Source: Pseudoduganella albidiflava | GTDB lineage: Bacteria > Pseudomonadota > Gammaproteobacteria > Burkholderiales > Burkholderiaceae_D | DNA: 64,000 nt | Assembly: GCF_004322755.1 (NCBI RefSeq) | Contig: NZ_CP036401.1 | Coordinates: 5,084,001-5,148,000, forward strand | Direction of reading: 5' to 3' | Shown: piece after piece, positions 9,040 to 16,108 of the stretch | How the letters are laid out: every line of letters begins with the position of its first letter | How positions within the stretch are numbered: the first letter of the stretch is position 1 | Translations under genes and position numbers: made by a program | The notes under the pieces: model-generated | Databases searched by the model: none | Seen by the model: the letters and a program-made list of their open reading frames with translations, nothing else | What the model was told of the DNA's origin: nothing

Positions 9040-9069
9040 TTTCAGTAATGTACAATTCATAGATATAAT
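9040..9069 (+). promoter_or_regulatory. candidate sigma-70 promoter of DUF4148 gene
   Basis: A perfect TATAAT at 9064-9069, in an AT-rich patch 26 bp before the start codon, with a weak -35 (TTTCAG/TTCAGT near 9040-9046). Confidence 0.5.
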
Positions 9070-9094
9070 ACGGGTATTCACTGGAGGAACCATC

Positions 9095-9367
9095 ATGAAA
9101 ACCGCTTACTACCTCATCGCCGCCCTCGCCCTCGCCACCACCGGTGCCGCCATCGGCGCGGAAAACACCGAAGCTGCGACGGCCGCGGCCACGGCGAGCA
9201 CGGCGACCGCCGCCGGCGCCGCTGTCACGCAACAGGCGCCGCAGCGCCACGGGCTGACCCGCGCCGAAGTGCAGGCGCAAGTGATCGCCGCCCGCAAGAA
9301 CGGCACGCTGATCGAAAGCGAAGCCGACATGGACGTCGCCCAGACCCGCAAGCACTACGCGCAGTAA
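9095..9367 (+). CDS. DUF4148 domain exported protein
   Basis: 90-aa protein with a signal peptide (MKTAYYLIAALALATTGAAIGA), an Ala/Thr-rich linker and the DUF4148 signature LTRAEVQAQVIAARKNGTL at residues 53-71. DUF4148 proteins are small periplasmic proteins abundant in Burkholderiales, of unknown function and often stress-responsive. GGAGG precedes the ATG at 9095. The strong -10 element suggests the gene is well expressed. Confidence 0.8.
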   Translation: MKTAYYLIAALALATTGAAIGAENTEAATAAATASTATAAGAAVTQQAPQRHGLTRAEVQAQVIAARKNGTLIESEADMDVAQTRKHYAQ

Positions 9368-9808
9368 TCGCCTGAAGCCGGCCGCTCTCGCTGGCGTGCG
9401 GTCGGCCGCCTGTCCCCGCTTTCCGGTACCTGGGCCTGCCCGCCAGGCTTCATCCGGCACACGGACCGCCGAAGCGGGCGGTGCCGGCTGAGCGCAACAC
9501 CGGTTCCTTGCCCTACAGCACGGTTGCCCGCCTTGTCCGAACCGAAAATGTTGTAGCAAAGATACACTCTTCAACCCCGCGGGAACCCCAGGAGGGTCAG
9601 GTTTGCACGTGGTCCAGCTCGCCACACGCGCTGTCCGGCGCGTGACGGACTGGCATCCTGGATGCAAGCGACGCCCTTCAGCACAGCCGTTTGCCGGGGT
9701 AGACGGGGGCGGTTGCCGCGTGCGACCGCGAACGGTTGGGGTCCGCTCTCCGGCCGGAGCAGCCGCGGCAGATAGCGCTAGCGGCGAGCGCCGGGCAGCT
9801 AAAAACAA
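9368..9808. other. intergenic stretch without recognisable gene
   Basis: About 440 bp between the DUF4148 gene and the MarR promoter. It has a GC-rich imperfect hairpin just after the DUF4148 stop (GCCGGCCGC...GCGGTCGGC, about 9378-9406) but no T run. At 9770-9783 lies AGATAGCGCTAGCG, a 10/14 match to the xyl-box consensus that may be chance. Short open frames here have no ribosome binding site or recognisable product. Confidence 0.5.
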
Positions 9809-9852
9809 TTTACCTTTGTGCAACCACTAGTACAATCCATGTATTGACAGAC
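9809..9852 (+). promoter_or_regulatory. promoter and dyad of MarR gene
   Basis: TTTACC (9809-9814), a 16-bp spacer and TACAAT (9831-9836) form a plausible promoter. The dyad CAAT-N6-ATTG (about 9833-9846) overlaps the -10 and is a reasonable site for MarR autorepression. Confidence 0.45.
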
Positions 9853-9873
9853 CTATTGCACAGGAGTGCGCCG

Positions 9874-10368
9874 ATGAGCAGTTTTGACGCAACGAACAAG
9901 CGCTTGAAGACCATCCGGGAGCGCATGCCCGCTTTCCCGGAAGACTTGATGCGCCTGCTCCGCATGACGTACCACGTGCAGAAGCGCATGAAGGACCTGT
10001 CGAACGCGGTGCTGCGCAAATACGACCTGGTCGACGCCAGCTACATGGTGCTGGCCGTGTTGTACGGCTCGGAAAACGAGACGTCGACGGCATCCACGCT
10101 GGGCGAGGCCTGCATGGAAAAGCCCGCCAACCTCACCCGCGTATGCAACGACCTGGAAGCACAGGGCCTGATCACGCGCGGCAACCGGCCCGGCGACCGC
10201 CGCTGCGTGATGATCTCGCTCACCGACCAGGGCCGCAGCCTGATCGAACAGGTGATGCCGGAAGTCTGGGGGCGCACCACCCGCGCCTATGAAGGCCTGA
10301 CGGCGGAAGAGCTGCGGTTGCAGGAGCGGCTGTTTGCCCGCCAGCTGGAAAACCTGGACAACATCTGA
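9874..10368 (+). CDS. MarR family transcriptional regulator
   Basis: 164-aa DNA-binding protein. The start at 9874 follows CAGGAGTG. A winged helix lies at about 55-125 (STLGEACMEKPANLTRVCNDLEAQGLI, then the wing with GDRRCVMISLTDQGR), flanked by helices that form the dimer interface in MarR proteins. The GDRR wing motif and the LT..G after it are diagnostic. A dyad over its own promoter suggests autoregulation. It has no partner in the same orientation, and the next gene is the convergent LacI regulator. The ligand and other targets are unknown. Confidence 0.85.
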   Translation: MSSFDATNKRLKTIRERMPAFPEDLMRLLRMTYHVQKRMKDLSNAVLRKYDLVDASYMVLAVLYGSENETSTASTLGEACMEKPANLTRVCNDLEAQGLITRGNRPGDRRCVMISLTDQGRSLIEQVMPEVWGRTTRAYEGLTAEELRLQERLFARQLENLDNI

Positions 10369-10415
10369 CCTTCCCTCGCTGCGGCGGGCTCGGCAGAATA
10401 CCCTAATACCGCTTA

Positions 10416-10520
10416 GATAACCCCACCCAAGTGCAAATTCCGGGGTCAGACCCGGCGGGTCTGACCCCAGCCTTTCGCTGCTGGGGTGAATGCATGCGAT
10501 TTCGAAATGGGGACGGACCC
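10416..10520. repeat. dispersed GGGGTCAG...CTGACCCC element, short copy
   Basis: A perfect 12-bp inverted repeat GGGGTCAGACCC / GGGTCTGACCCC at 10442-10468 with a 3-bp loop. Flanking sequence (AAGTGCAAATTC on the left; GCTGGGGTGAATGCATGC on the right) recurs almost unchanged around the copy at 34.7 kb, marking a dispersed family. It sits between the convergent MarR and LacI genes, where it could also end transcription, but no T run is present. Confidence 0.75.
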
Positions 10521-10564
10521 TGTTTTCCAGGAAAGATTTTTAACTTCCCTGTCCAGGTTGGAAG

Positions 10565-11695
10565 TCAAGCCTCGACAGTCTTCCCGGCCAGCTTGGGCCG
10601 CCGCCGCGGGGCGGCGTCGGATTGCCGCCGGATCAGCGAGAAATCCATCACGATGTGTTCCGGCGCCTGCACGGCGCCGTCGCGCTGGGCGCGGATCTGG
10701 CGCACCAGGAATTGCACGGCCATTTCCGCCATCTGCGCGATGGGCTGGCGCACGGTGGTCAGCTCGGGCCAGATGGTGGTGGCCAGCGCGGTATCGTCGA
10801 AGCCGGCCACGGTGAGGTCGCCCGGCACGTCCAGGCCCAGCCGGTGGGCGATGGCGACGGTGGCCGCGGCCATGTCGTCGTTGCTGGCAAACACGGCGGT
10901 GGGCCGGTGTTCCAGGCCCAGCAGGATTTCCGCCGCGTCGAGCCCGGAGCGGTACGTGAACATGCCCTGCGCCACCAGTTCGGGCGACGCGTCGCCGCCC
11001 TTGTCGGCGATGGCGGCCTTGTAGCCCTCCAGGCGGCGCGCCGAGGCGGTCTGGTTCGGGTGGCCGATGACGAAGCCGATGCGGTGGTGGCCCAGCGAGA
11101 TCAGGTGGCTCGTCATGTCGTAGGCAGCCTGGTAGTCGTCGATCGACACGGCCCCTACGCGGGGGTCGGGCTGGCCGCAGGCGACCGTGGCCGCCGGCAT
11201 GTCGGCCAGCGCGATCAGCTCGATCAGTTCCGGGGTATCGCACAGCGGCGGCGGCAGGATGATGCCGTCGACGCCGTTCTCGATCAGCCGGCGCGAATGC
11301 GCTTCCCACGTGTGCCCGTCTTCGCAATTCTCGACGACCAGCTGCACGTTGTGGATGCTGGCCTGGTTCAGCAGGCCGACCAGGAATTCGCTCAGGTAGC
11401 CGGCCGACGGGTTCGAATACAGGAAGCCGATGCGGATCGCGCGCGCGCCGGCGAGGCGCCGCGCGGCCTGGTTCGGCACATAGTTCAGCGCCGCTACCGC
11501 CTCGTCCACCTTGCGCCGCGTGGCCGGGCGCACGTTCGGGTCGCCGTTCATCACGCGCGACACGGTCATCGGCGAGACGCCGGCCAGCTTGGCGACATCG
11601 GACATCGTCGGCACGCCCGGCCGGTCGCCGCGCCCCGACGCCTGCGGCGCCTTTTCCCCCGGCGCGCCGTACGCTTTCGCCTGTATTTTCGTCAT
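10565..11695 (-). CDS. LacI family transcriptional regulator, probable xylan regulator (XylR-like)
   Basis: 376-aa repressor. After a 30-residue extension comes the LacI helix-turn-helix (MSDVAKLAGVSPMTVSRVMNG, about 31-51) and the hinge NYVPNQAARRLAG, then a periplasmic-binding-protein-like sugar domain (IRIGFLYSNP to the C-terminus). It is next to the GH67/GH10 xylan genes on one side. A site TGTTAGCGCACCCA (11817-11830) upstream of its start matches 12 of 14 bases of the reverse complement of the xyl-box TGGTAGCGCTAACA known for XylR in Xanthomonas, and similar boxes precede the other xylan operons. I infer that it controls them, with a xylose or uronate-derived effector. This is untested. 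Confidence 0.85.
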   Translation of the reverse strand: MTKIQAKAYGAPGEKAPQASGRGDRPGVPTMSDVAKLAGVSPMTVSRVMNGDPNVRPATRRKVDEAVAALNYVPNQAARRLAGARAIRIGFLYSNPSAGYLSEFLVGLLNQASIHNVQLVVENCEDGHTWEAHSRRLIENGVDGIILPPPLCDTPELIELIALADMPAATVACGQPDPRVGAVSIDDYQAAYDMTSHLISLGHHRIGFVIGHPNQTASARRLEGYKAAIADKGGDASPELVAQGMFTYRSGLDAAEILLGLEHRPTAVFASNDDMAAATVAIAHRLGLDVPGDLTVAGFDDTALATTIWPELTTVRQPIAQMAEMAVQFLVRQIRAQRDGAVQAPEHIVMDFSLIRRQSDAAPRRRPKLAGKTVEA

Positions 11696-11816
11696 CGGAC
11701 TGGTCTTATCGAATAATTATTTTTGCGGACTCTAACATACGCGCATGCCATGGTTTTTCCACGCGCGGCGCACGCAGTTCCGAATTTATCATTCTAACAT
11801 CCCGCGGCGGGACCGA

Positions 11817-11830
11817 TGTTAGCGCACCCA
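11817..11830. promoter_or_regulatory. xyl-box-like operator upstream of LacI gene
   Basis: TGTTAGCGCACCCA matches TGTTAGCGCTACCA (the reverse complement of the known Xanthomonas xyl-box) at 12 of 14 positions. A second half-site, CTAACAT, lies nearby at 11794-11800. It sits between the end of the GH67 gene and the regulator start, so autoregulation is likely. Confidence 0.55.
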
Positions 11831-11845
11831 TCGGCCCCGACCGTC

Positions 11846-14065
11846 TCAATGGTGCCCTGCCGCGTACGGGAACTTGATGGCCTTGTACTGCTCCAGCGTG
11901 CGCTCCGGCTTGCGCACGCCCGGCGGCAGCGGCAGCGCGGAGACCGACTGGAAGTACGCCACCGACGCATCGCGCCACCAGCGCGCTTCCTTCACCTGCG
12001 TGTCGAGGCGCTGCGCCACTTCACCGTAGCGGCGCTCGTCCACCAGCGGTTTCAGCTTCTCCCAGCGCGCGCGCAAGCCTTCCGCCTCCGTGACGCCGCG
12101 ATCGTAGCGCGCCACCAGTTCGGTCCACAGCGTGCGGCCGGACGGCATCGCGTAATTCCACGGCAGGTGGTGGAACCACAGCAACAGCTCTTCCGGCGTG
12201 GTGCGCGGATCGGCCCAGCGCTTCGCCACGCCCGGCGCGTACTGCGCCAGCGCATTCGAGCCGCTGGCCGTGCGGTCGAAGCCGATGCCCTGCTTGTCGG
12301 CCTTGTGGTAATAGGTCGGGTTCCAGTCCGGGCGGCCCAGGTTGTCGACCCATGGCCCCGGTCCGTGGTGGTGGCCGGTGTCCATCAGGTGGTGCAGGCC
12401 GAGCGGCGTCATGTAGTCGACCACCGCTTCGCGCGAGCGCATCATCATGTCGACGATCTGCGTGACGGCTTGCGGCTCGCGGCTGAACGTCTGCATCGCC
12501 CATTCCCGCGCGAAGGCGCGCGAGTCGCCCTGCGGATCCCAGGCAAAGCGCCCGTACGCATACCAGTTGGCCTGGTCGAAGTGCGAACCGCTCCAGGTGC
12601 GCGAGCTGCCGATATTGGCCACGCCGGCCATGCCGGTCGGGCGCCTGCCGTGATCGGCGTCTTCCAGCACCTGCGCCACCGTGAAGCCGTTCGGGCGCTG
12701 CATCGTGTCCGCCTTCAGCACTTCCTCGAACAGCGGGCCGAGGTAAGCCATGTGCATCGCGAAGCCCAGGTATTCCTTGGTGATCTGGAATTCCATCATC
12801 AGCGGCGTCTTCGGCATGGCGCCGAACAGCGGGTGGAACGGCTCGCGCGGCTGGAAGTCGATCGCGCCGTTCTTCACCTGCACCATCACGTTCGGCGCAA
12901 ACTTGCCGTCCAGCGGCTTGAACTCGTCGTAGGCCTGCTTGGCGCGGTCGTCCGGCTTCTCGGCCGCGTACACGAACGCGCGCCACATCACGATGCCCTT
13001 GTGCGGCGCCAGCGCGGCGGCCAGCATGTTGGCGCCATCGGCATGGCTGCGGTGGTAATCCTGCGGGCCGGGCTGCCCCTCGGAATTGGCCTTGACCAGG
13101 AAGCCGCCGAAATCGGGGATGGCGCGGTAGATCTCGTCCGCCTTGGCGCGCCACCATGCCGCCACCTCCGGCGCCAGCGGATCGGCCGTCTTCGTTTCCT
13201 TCAGTTCCAGTGGCGTGGACCAGCGCGCCGACAGGTAGACCTTGATGCCGTAGGGGCGCAGCACATCGGCCAGCGCGGCCACCTTGGCGATCCACGGCGC
13301 GGTCAGGATCTCGGCCTTGGAGTTCACGTTGTTCAGCACCGTGCCATTGATGCCCAGCGACGCATTGGCGCGCGCGTAATCCACGTACTGCCGCTCGCGG
13401 ATGTCGGGCAGCTCCCACCAGTTCCAGATCGACTGGCCCGAATAGCCGCGTTCCACGGTGCGGTCGAGATTGTCCCAGTGGTTCAGCACGCGCAACTGCA
13501 GCTTCGGTGCGGCGCGCTCGTCCAGCGCGGCCAGGGTCTTGCCGGTGCCGAGCGCGCGCAACAGGCCGAAGGCGCCGTACAGCAGGCCGATGTCCTCGTT
13601 GGCGGCGATCACCGTCACGCGCTTGCCGTTCACGCTGGCGCTTTTCAGCAGGTAGCCTTCGGGGCCCAGTTCCGCCAGCCCATCGGTCTTGAATCCTTGC
13701 GGCAGCGCACCCGCCTTCGCCAGCACGATGGCGCCGTCGGCAGCCGCGGTGCCCGAAGCCGGCGCCTTGCCGGCCATGCCCTGCAGCCCGCGGCGCAATT
13801 CATCGATGGCGGCTTGCACGGTCGGGGATGCCTTGCCGTCATAAGTGATCGTGCGCGCCTGCTGTTGCAGCTGGGCGGCCTGCTGCACAGGACGGTACCG
13901 CAACCACAGTTGGTAGCCATCCTCTTCCACCGCCTGCGCGGGGACCAGCACGGCCAATGACAACGCCAGCGCGACGACCGCCGCCATCGCACCACTGAGG
14001 GCCCGCCCGTTGATTCGCCCGCCGCGCGGGCCCCCGCCGGCACTCCGGTTCAGAATTCGCATCAT
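11846..14065 (-). CDS. GH67 alpha-glucuronidase
   Basis: 739-aa enzyme that removes 4-O-methyl-glucuronic acid from the non-reducing end of xylo-oligosaccharides. The length equals that of Cellvibrio GlcA67A. The start ATG at 14065 follows CGGAGAC; open frame continuing to 15298 is only antisense to the xylanase gene. A signal peptide (GAMAAVVALALSLAVLVPAQA) directs export. By family knowledge the catalytic acid is the Glu in VKANSEGQPGP (329), and the base pair is Asp in GAIDFQPREP (403) and Glu in QITKEYLG (431); all are intact. It is divergent from the GH10 xylanase, with two xyl-box-like sites between them. It should act in the periplasm on products of the xylanase. Confidence 0.95.
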   Translation of the reverse strand: MMRILNRSAGGGPRGGRINGRALSGAMAAVVALALSLAVLVPAQAVEEDGYQLWLRYRPVQQAAQLQQQARTITYDGKASPTVQAAIDELRRGLQGMAGKAPASGTAAADGAIVLAKAGALPQGFKTDGLAELGPEGYLLKSASVNGKRVTVIAANEDIGLLYGAFGLLRALGTGKTLAALDERAAPKLQLRVLNHWDNLDRTVERGYSGQSIWNWWELPDIRERQYVDYARANASLGINGTVLNNVNSKAEILTAPWIAKVAALADVLRPYGIKVYLSARWSTPLELKETKTADPLAPEVAAWWRAKADEIYRAIPDFGGFLVKANSEGQPGPQDYHRSHADGANMLAAALAPHKGIVMWRAFVYAAEKPDDRAKQAYDEFKPLDGKFAPNVMVQVKNGAIDFQPREPFHPLFGAMPKTPLMMEFQITKEYLGFAMHMAYLGPLFEEVLKADTMQRPNGFTVAQVLEDADHGRRPTGMAGVANIGSSRTWSGSHFDQANWYAYGRFAWDPQGDSRAFAREWAMQTFSREPQAVTQIVDMMMRSREAVVDYMTPLGLHHLMDTGHHHGPGPWVDNLGRPDWNPTYYHKADKQGIGFDRTASGSNALAQYAPGVAKRWADPRTTPEELLLWFHHLPWNYAMPSGRTLWTELVARYDRGVTEAEGLRARWEKLKPLVDERRYGEVAQRLDTQVKEARWWRDASVAYFQSVSALPLPPGVRKPERTLEQYKAIKFPYAAGHH

Positions 14066-14080
14066 GTCTCCGTTGTTTTT

Positions 14081-14124
14081 TGGTAGCGCAACCGTTTGCA
14101 CTGTTATCGATGTTAGCGTAACCT
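14081..14124. promoter_or_regulatory. two xyl-box-like operators between GH67 and GH10
   Basis: TGGTAGCGCAACCG (14081-14094) and TGTTAGCGTAACCT (14111-14124) each match the xyl-box or its reverse complement at 11 of 14 positions and are spaced 30 bp apart. They lie in the divergent control region of the two xylan genes and are probably bound by the LacI-type regulator. Confidence 0.6.
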
Positions 14125-14191
14125 TTGGCATTAGGCTACCTAAATAAGCCACATCAAATAATGACGGCCACCGCGCCGCACAGGAGACAAG

Positions 14192-15310
14192 ATGACCACC
14201 ACCCGCCGCGACATGCTGCGCCTGCTGGCCGGCACCGCCTGCGCCACCACCCTGCCCCCGCTGTTCGCCGCCGCGCCCGAGCCGCTGAAGGCGATCGCCG
14301 CCGCCAAGGGCCTGCGCTTCGGTAACGCGCTCGGCTACAAGTACTTCAAGGACCCGGCGCACCGCGCGCTGATGGCGCGCGAATGCGGCGTCATCGTGGC
14401 GGAAAACGAAACCAAGTGGCCGGCGCTCGAACCGCAGCGCGGCCGGCACAACTTCGGCCCGGCCGACGAGATGTTCGCGTGGGCCCGCAAGGAAGGCATG
14501 CAGGTGCGCGGCCATACGCTGGTGTGGCAGCCGGCGAAATGGCTGCCGGCCTGGGTCAACAAGCATGACTTCGGCCAAGGGAGCGCCGAAGCCGAGCGCC
14601 TGCTGCGCGAGCACATCACCACCGTCTGCAAACACTACGGAACCGGCATCTACAGCTGGGACGTGGTCAACGAGGCGGTCGAACCGGAAACCGGCGAGAT
14701 GCGCGCCAACGTGTTCACGCAGCGCATGGGCGCGATCGAGCAGATCGACTTCGCCTTCCGCGTCGCGCGCGAGCAGGCGCCGCACGCGCAACTGGTCTAC
14801 AACGACTACATGCGCGAAGATGCCGGCAGCGCGAAACACCGCGCCGGCGTATTGAAGATGCTGGCGGAACTGAAGAAGCGCGGCACGCCCGTGCACGCGC
14901 TGGGCATCCAGAGCCACATCGGTTCGTGGGACGACGTCAAGCAGAAAACCAATCCGGAACGCGACTGGCGCGCCTTCCTCGACGAAGTCACCGGCATGGG
15001 CTACGACCTGCTGATCACCGAGTTCGACGTCAACGACCGCATGCTGCCGGCCGACTTCGCGATGCGCGACGCCGGCGTGGCGGCGCTGGCCAAGGATTAC
15101 CTCGACATCACGCTGTCCTACCCGCAGCTGAAGGACTTCCTGCTGTGGGGCCTGTCGGACAACGTCAGCTGGCTGCAGACCTGGGACGAGGCGCCGCGCA
15201 AGGACAAACTGCCGCAGCGCCCCTGCCCCTACGATGCCCAGCTGCGCGCCAAGCCGCTGCGCGAAGCCATCGCTGCCTCGCTGCGCGCGATGCCGCAACG
15301 CGCCGCCTAG
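14192..15310 (+). CDS. GH10 endo-1,4-beta-xylanase, Tat-exported
   Basis: 372-aa xylanase that cuts internal beta-1,4-xylosyl bonds of (glucurono)xylan. The N-terminus TTTRRDMLRLLAG with a following hydrophobic stretch is a twin-arginine signal. The (beta/alpha)8 domain has the acid/base Glu161 in WDVVNEAV and the nucleophile Glu277 in LLITEFDV, plus the family motifs GHTLVWQ and IQSHIG, all intact. There is no carbohydrate-binding module, so it is a compact, single-domain enzyme, perhaps acting on soluble xylan or oligosaccharides in the periplasm. Start ATG 14192 follows AGGAGACAAG. It is divergent from GH67 and shares its operators. Confidence 0.95.
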   Translation: MTTTRRDMLRLLAGTACATTLPPLFAAAPEPLKAIAAAKGLRFGNALGYKYFKDPAHRALMARECGVIVAENETKWPALEPQRGRHNFGPADEMFAWARKEGMQVRGHTLVWQPAKWLPAWVNKHDFGQGSAEAERLLREHITTVCKHYGTGIYSWDVVNEAVEPETGEMRANVFTQRMGAIEQIDFAFRVAREQAPHAQLVYNDYMREDAGSAKHRAGVLKMLAELKKRGTPVHALGIQSHIGSWDDVKQKTNPERDWRAFLDEVTGMGYDLLITEFDVNDRMLPADFAMRDAGVAALAKDYLDITLSYPQLKDFLLWGLSDNVSWLQTWDEAPRKDKLPQRPCPYDAQLRAKPLREAIAASLRAMPQRAA

Positions 15311-15376
15311 CTCCCCGACACGGACGGATCATGATGGAACGGCAGCGCCCGGCGAAGGCTGCCGGTAACGTGTCGT

Positions 15377-15664
15377 TCAGTCCAGCACCAGCGAAAACCG
15401 TCCGGAAAAGTTCAACTCCACATCCTGCCGCTCCACATCGCGCAGGATGGACACGATGGTATCGAAACGCTCACCCATGGCCTCGCGTGAAAAGGCCGAA
15501 TGGCGCCAGACCATACGCACCGGCCGTTCCACGTCGGTCGAAAGCACGTCCCACAGCGCGTCCAGATTCCTGCCGTAGTAATGCGGAAACGGCAGCGCCG
15601 CCATGATCGCCGCGTGAAAGTCAGCCTCGGACCGGATTGCCTGGCCGTCGAGTTCAAGTTCCAT
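15377..15664 (-). CDS. barstar-like protein
   Basis: 95-aa protein of the barstar (RNAse inhibitor) family: a short first strand MELELDGQAI, then FHAAIMAALPFPHYYGRNLDALWDVL, which contains the barstar signature YYGRNLDALWD. Barstar binds barnase in the classical pair, but most family members in Proteobacteria are orphans of unknown partner. The ATG at 15664 is preceded by AAGG at good spacing. It lies 23 bp behind an uncharacterised 131-aa gene and probably ends the operon that starts with the SGNH hydrolase at 21.8 kb. No barnase-like ribonuclease is nearby. Confidence 0.8.
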   Translation of the reverse strand: MELELDGQAIRSEADFHAAIMAALPFPHYYGRNLDALWDVLSTDVERPVRMVWRHSAFSREAMGERFDTIVSILRDVERQDVELNFSGRFSLVLD

Positions 15665-15687
15665 CTGCACCTTTCATCGAGACCGCA

Positions 15688-16083
15688 TCATAGCGGCGAA
15701 TCCGTCGTTCCCGGCAGGCGCAGCGCCTCGATGCCGATGCCGAACGCGGCGGTCAGGTGCTGCTCCAGTTCCTGGAGTGTCGGGCAGGCATGCCAGTCCT
15801 GCGCATGAACGTAATGGTCCCAGTCGTCCGGATACGCTTCCCACCCGGGCGACAGCGTGCAGCGGCGCACCCGGTAGGCGGCGATGACATCGGCATTGGG
15901 CGTCCTCCGTGACAGCACATGCTCGATTCCAGTACCGCGGTGGACAACGCTGGCGACAGCGTCGTCCACCATGGGGCGTACTTCGATGAACGTGCGCCGC
16001 TGTTCACCGGCGGCCGTGACCTCGGCTTCCAGATGCCTGCCCAGCCTGAGCCGTTCGGCGATCTGCGTCCGGTTCATCGGCAT
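15688..16083 (-). CDS. uncharacterised protein paired with barstar
   Basis: 131-aa soluble protein without signal peptide or membrane helix. It begins MPMNRTQIAERLRLGRHLEAEV and contains an aromatic, acidic segment SPGWEAYPDDWDHYVHAQDW followed by a helix LQELEQHLTAAFGI. I do not recognise the family. It does not show barnase-type catalytic motifs. It is placed 25 bp after the GH115 gene and 23 bp before the barstar gene, on the same strand, so co-transcription with both is likely. It may be a partner of the barstar-like protein. The start is either 16083 or the in-frame ATG at 16077. Confidence 0.65.
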   Translation of the reverse strand: MPMNRTQIAERLRLGRHLEAEVTAAGEQRRTFIEVRPMVDDAVASVVHRGTGIEHVLSRRTPNADVIAAYRVRRCTLSPGWEAYPDDWDHYVHAQDWHACPTLQELEQHLTAAFGIGIEALRLPGTTDSPL

Positions 16084-16108
16084 GCCCCCATGATTACGTC
16101 ACCCATGA

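Noticed and set aside
9770..9783. Seventh xyl-box (AGATAGCGCTAGCG) upstream of the MarR gene
   Set aside because: Only 10 of 14 matches, about 100 bp from the gene and outside the xylan operons; chance is likely in GC-rich DNA.
9603..9830. 75-aa plus-strand frame before the MarR gene
   Set aside because: No ribosome binding site, no recognisable domain, and the frame runs into the MarR promoter.
14066..15298. N-terminal extension of the GH67 frame
   Set aside because: It lies antisense to the GH10 xylanase; the GH67 signal peptide and ribosome site begin at 14065 and the resulting length matches the family.
15377..16083. Barnase-barstar toxin-antitoxin pair
   Set aside because: The partner protein lacks recognisable barnase catalytic motifs; toxicity is not supported by sequence.
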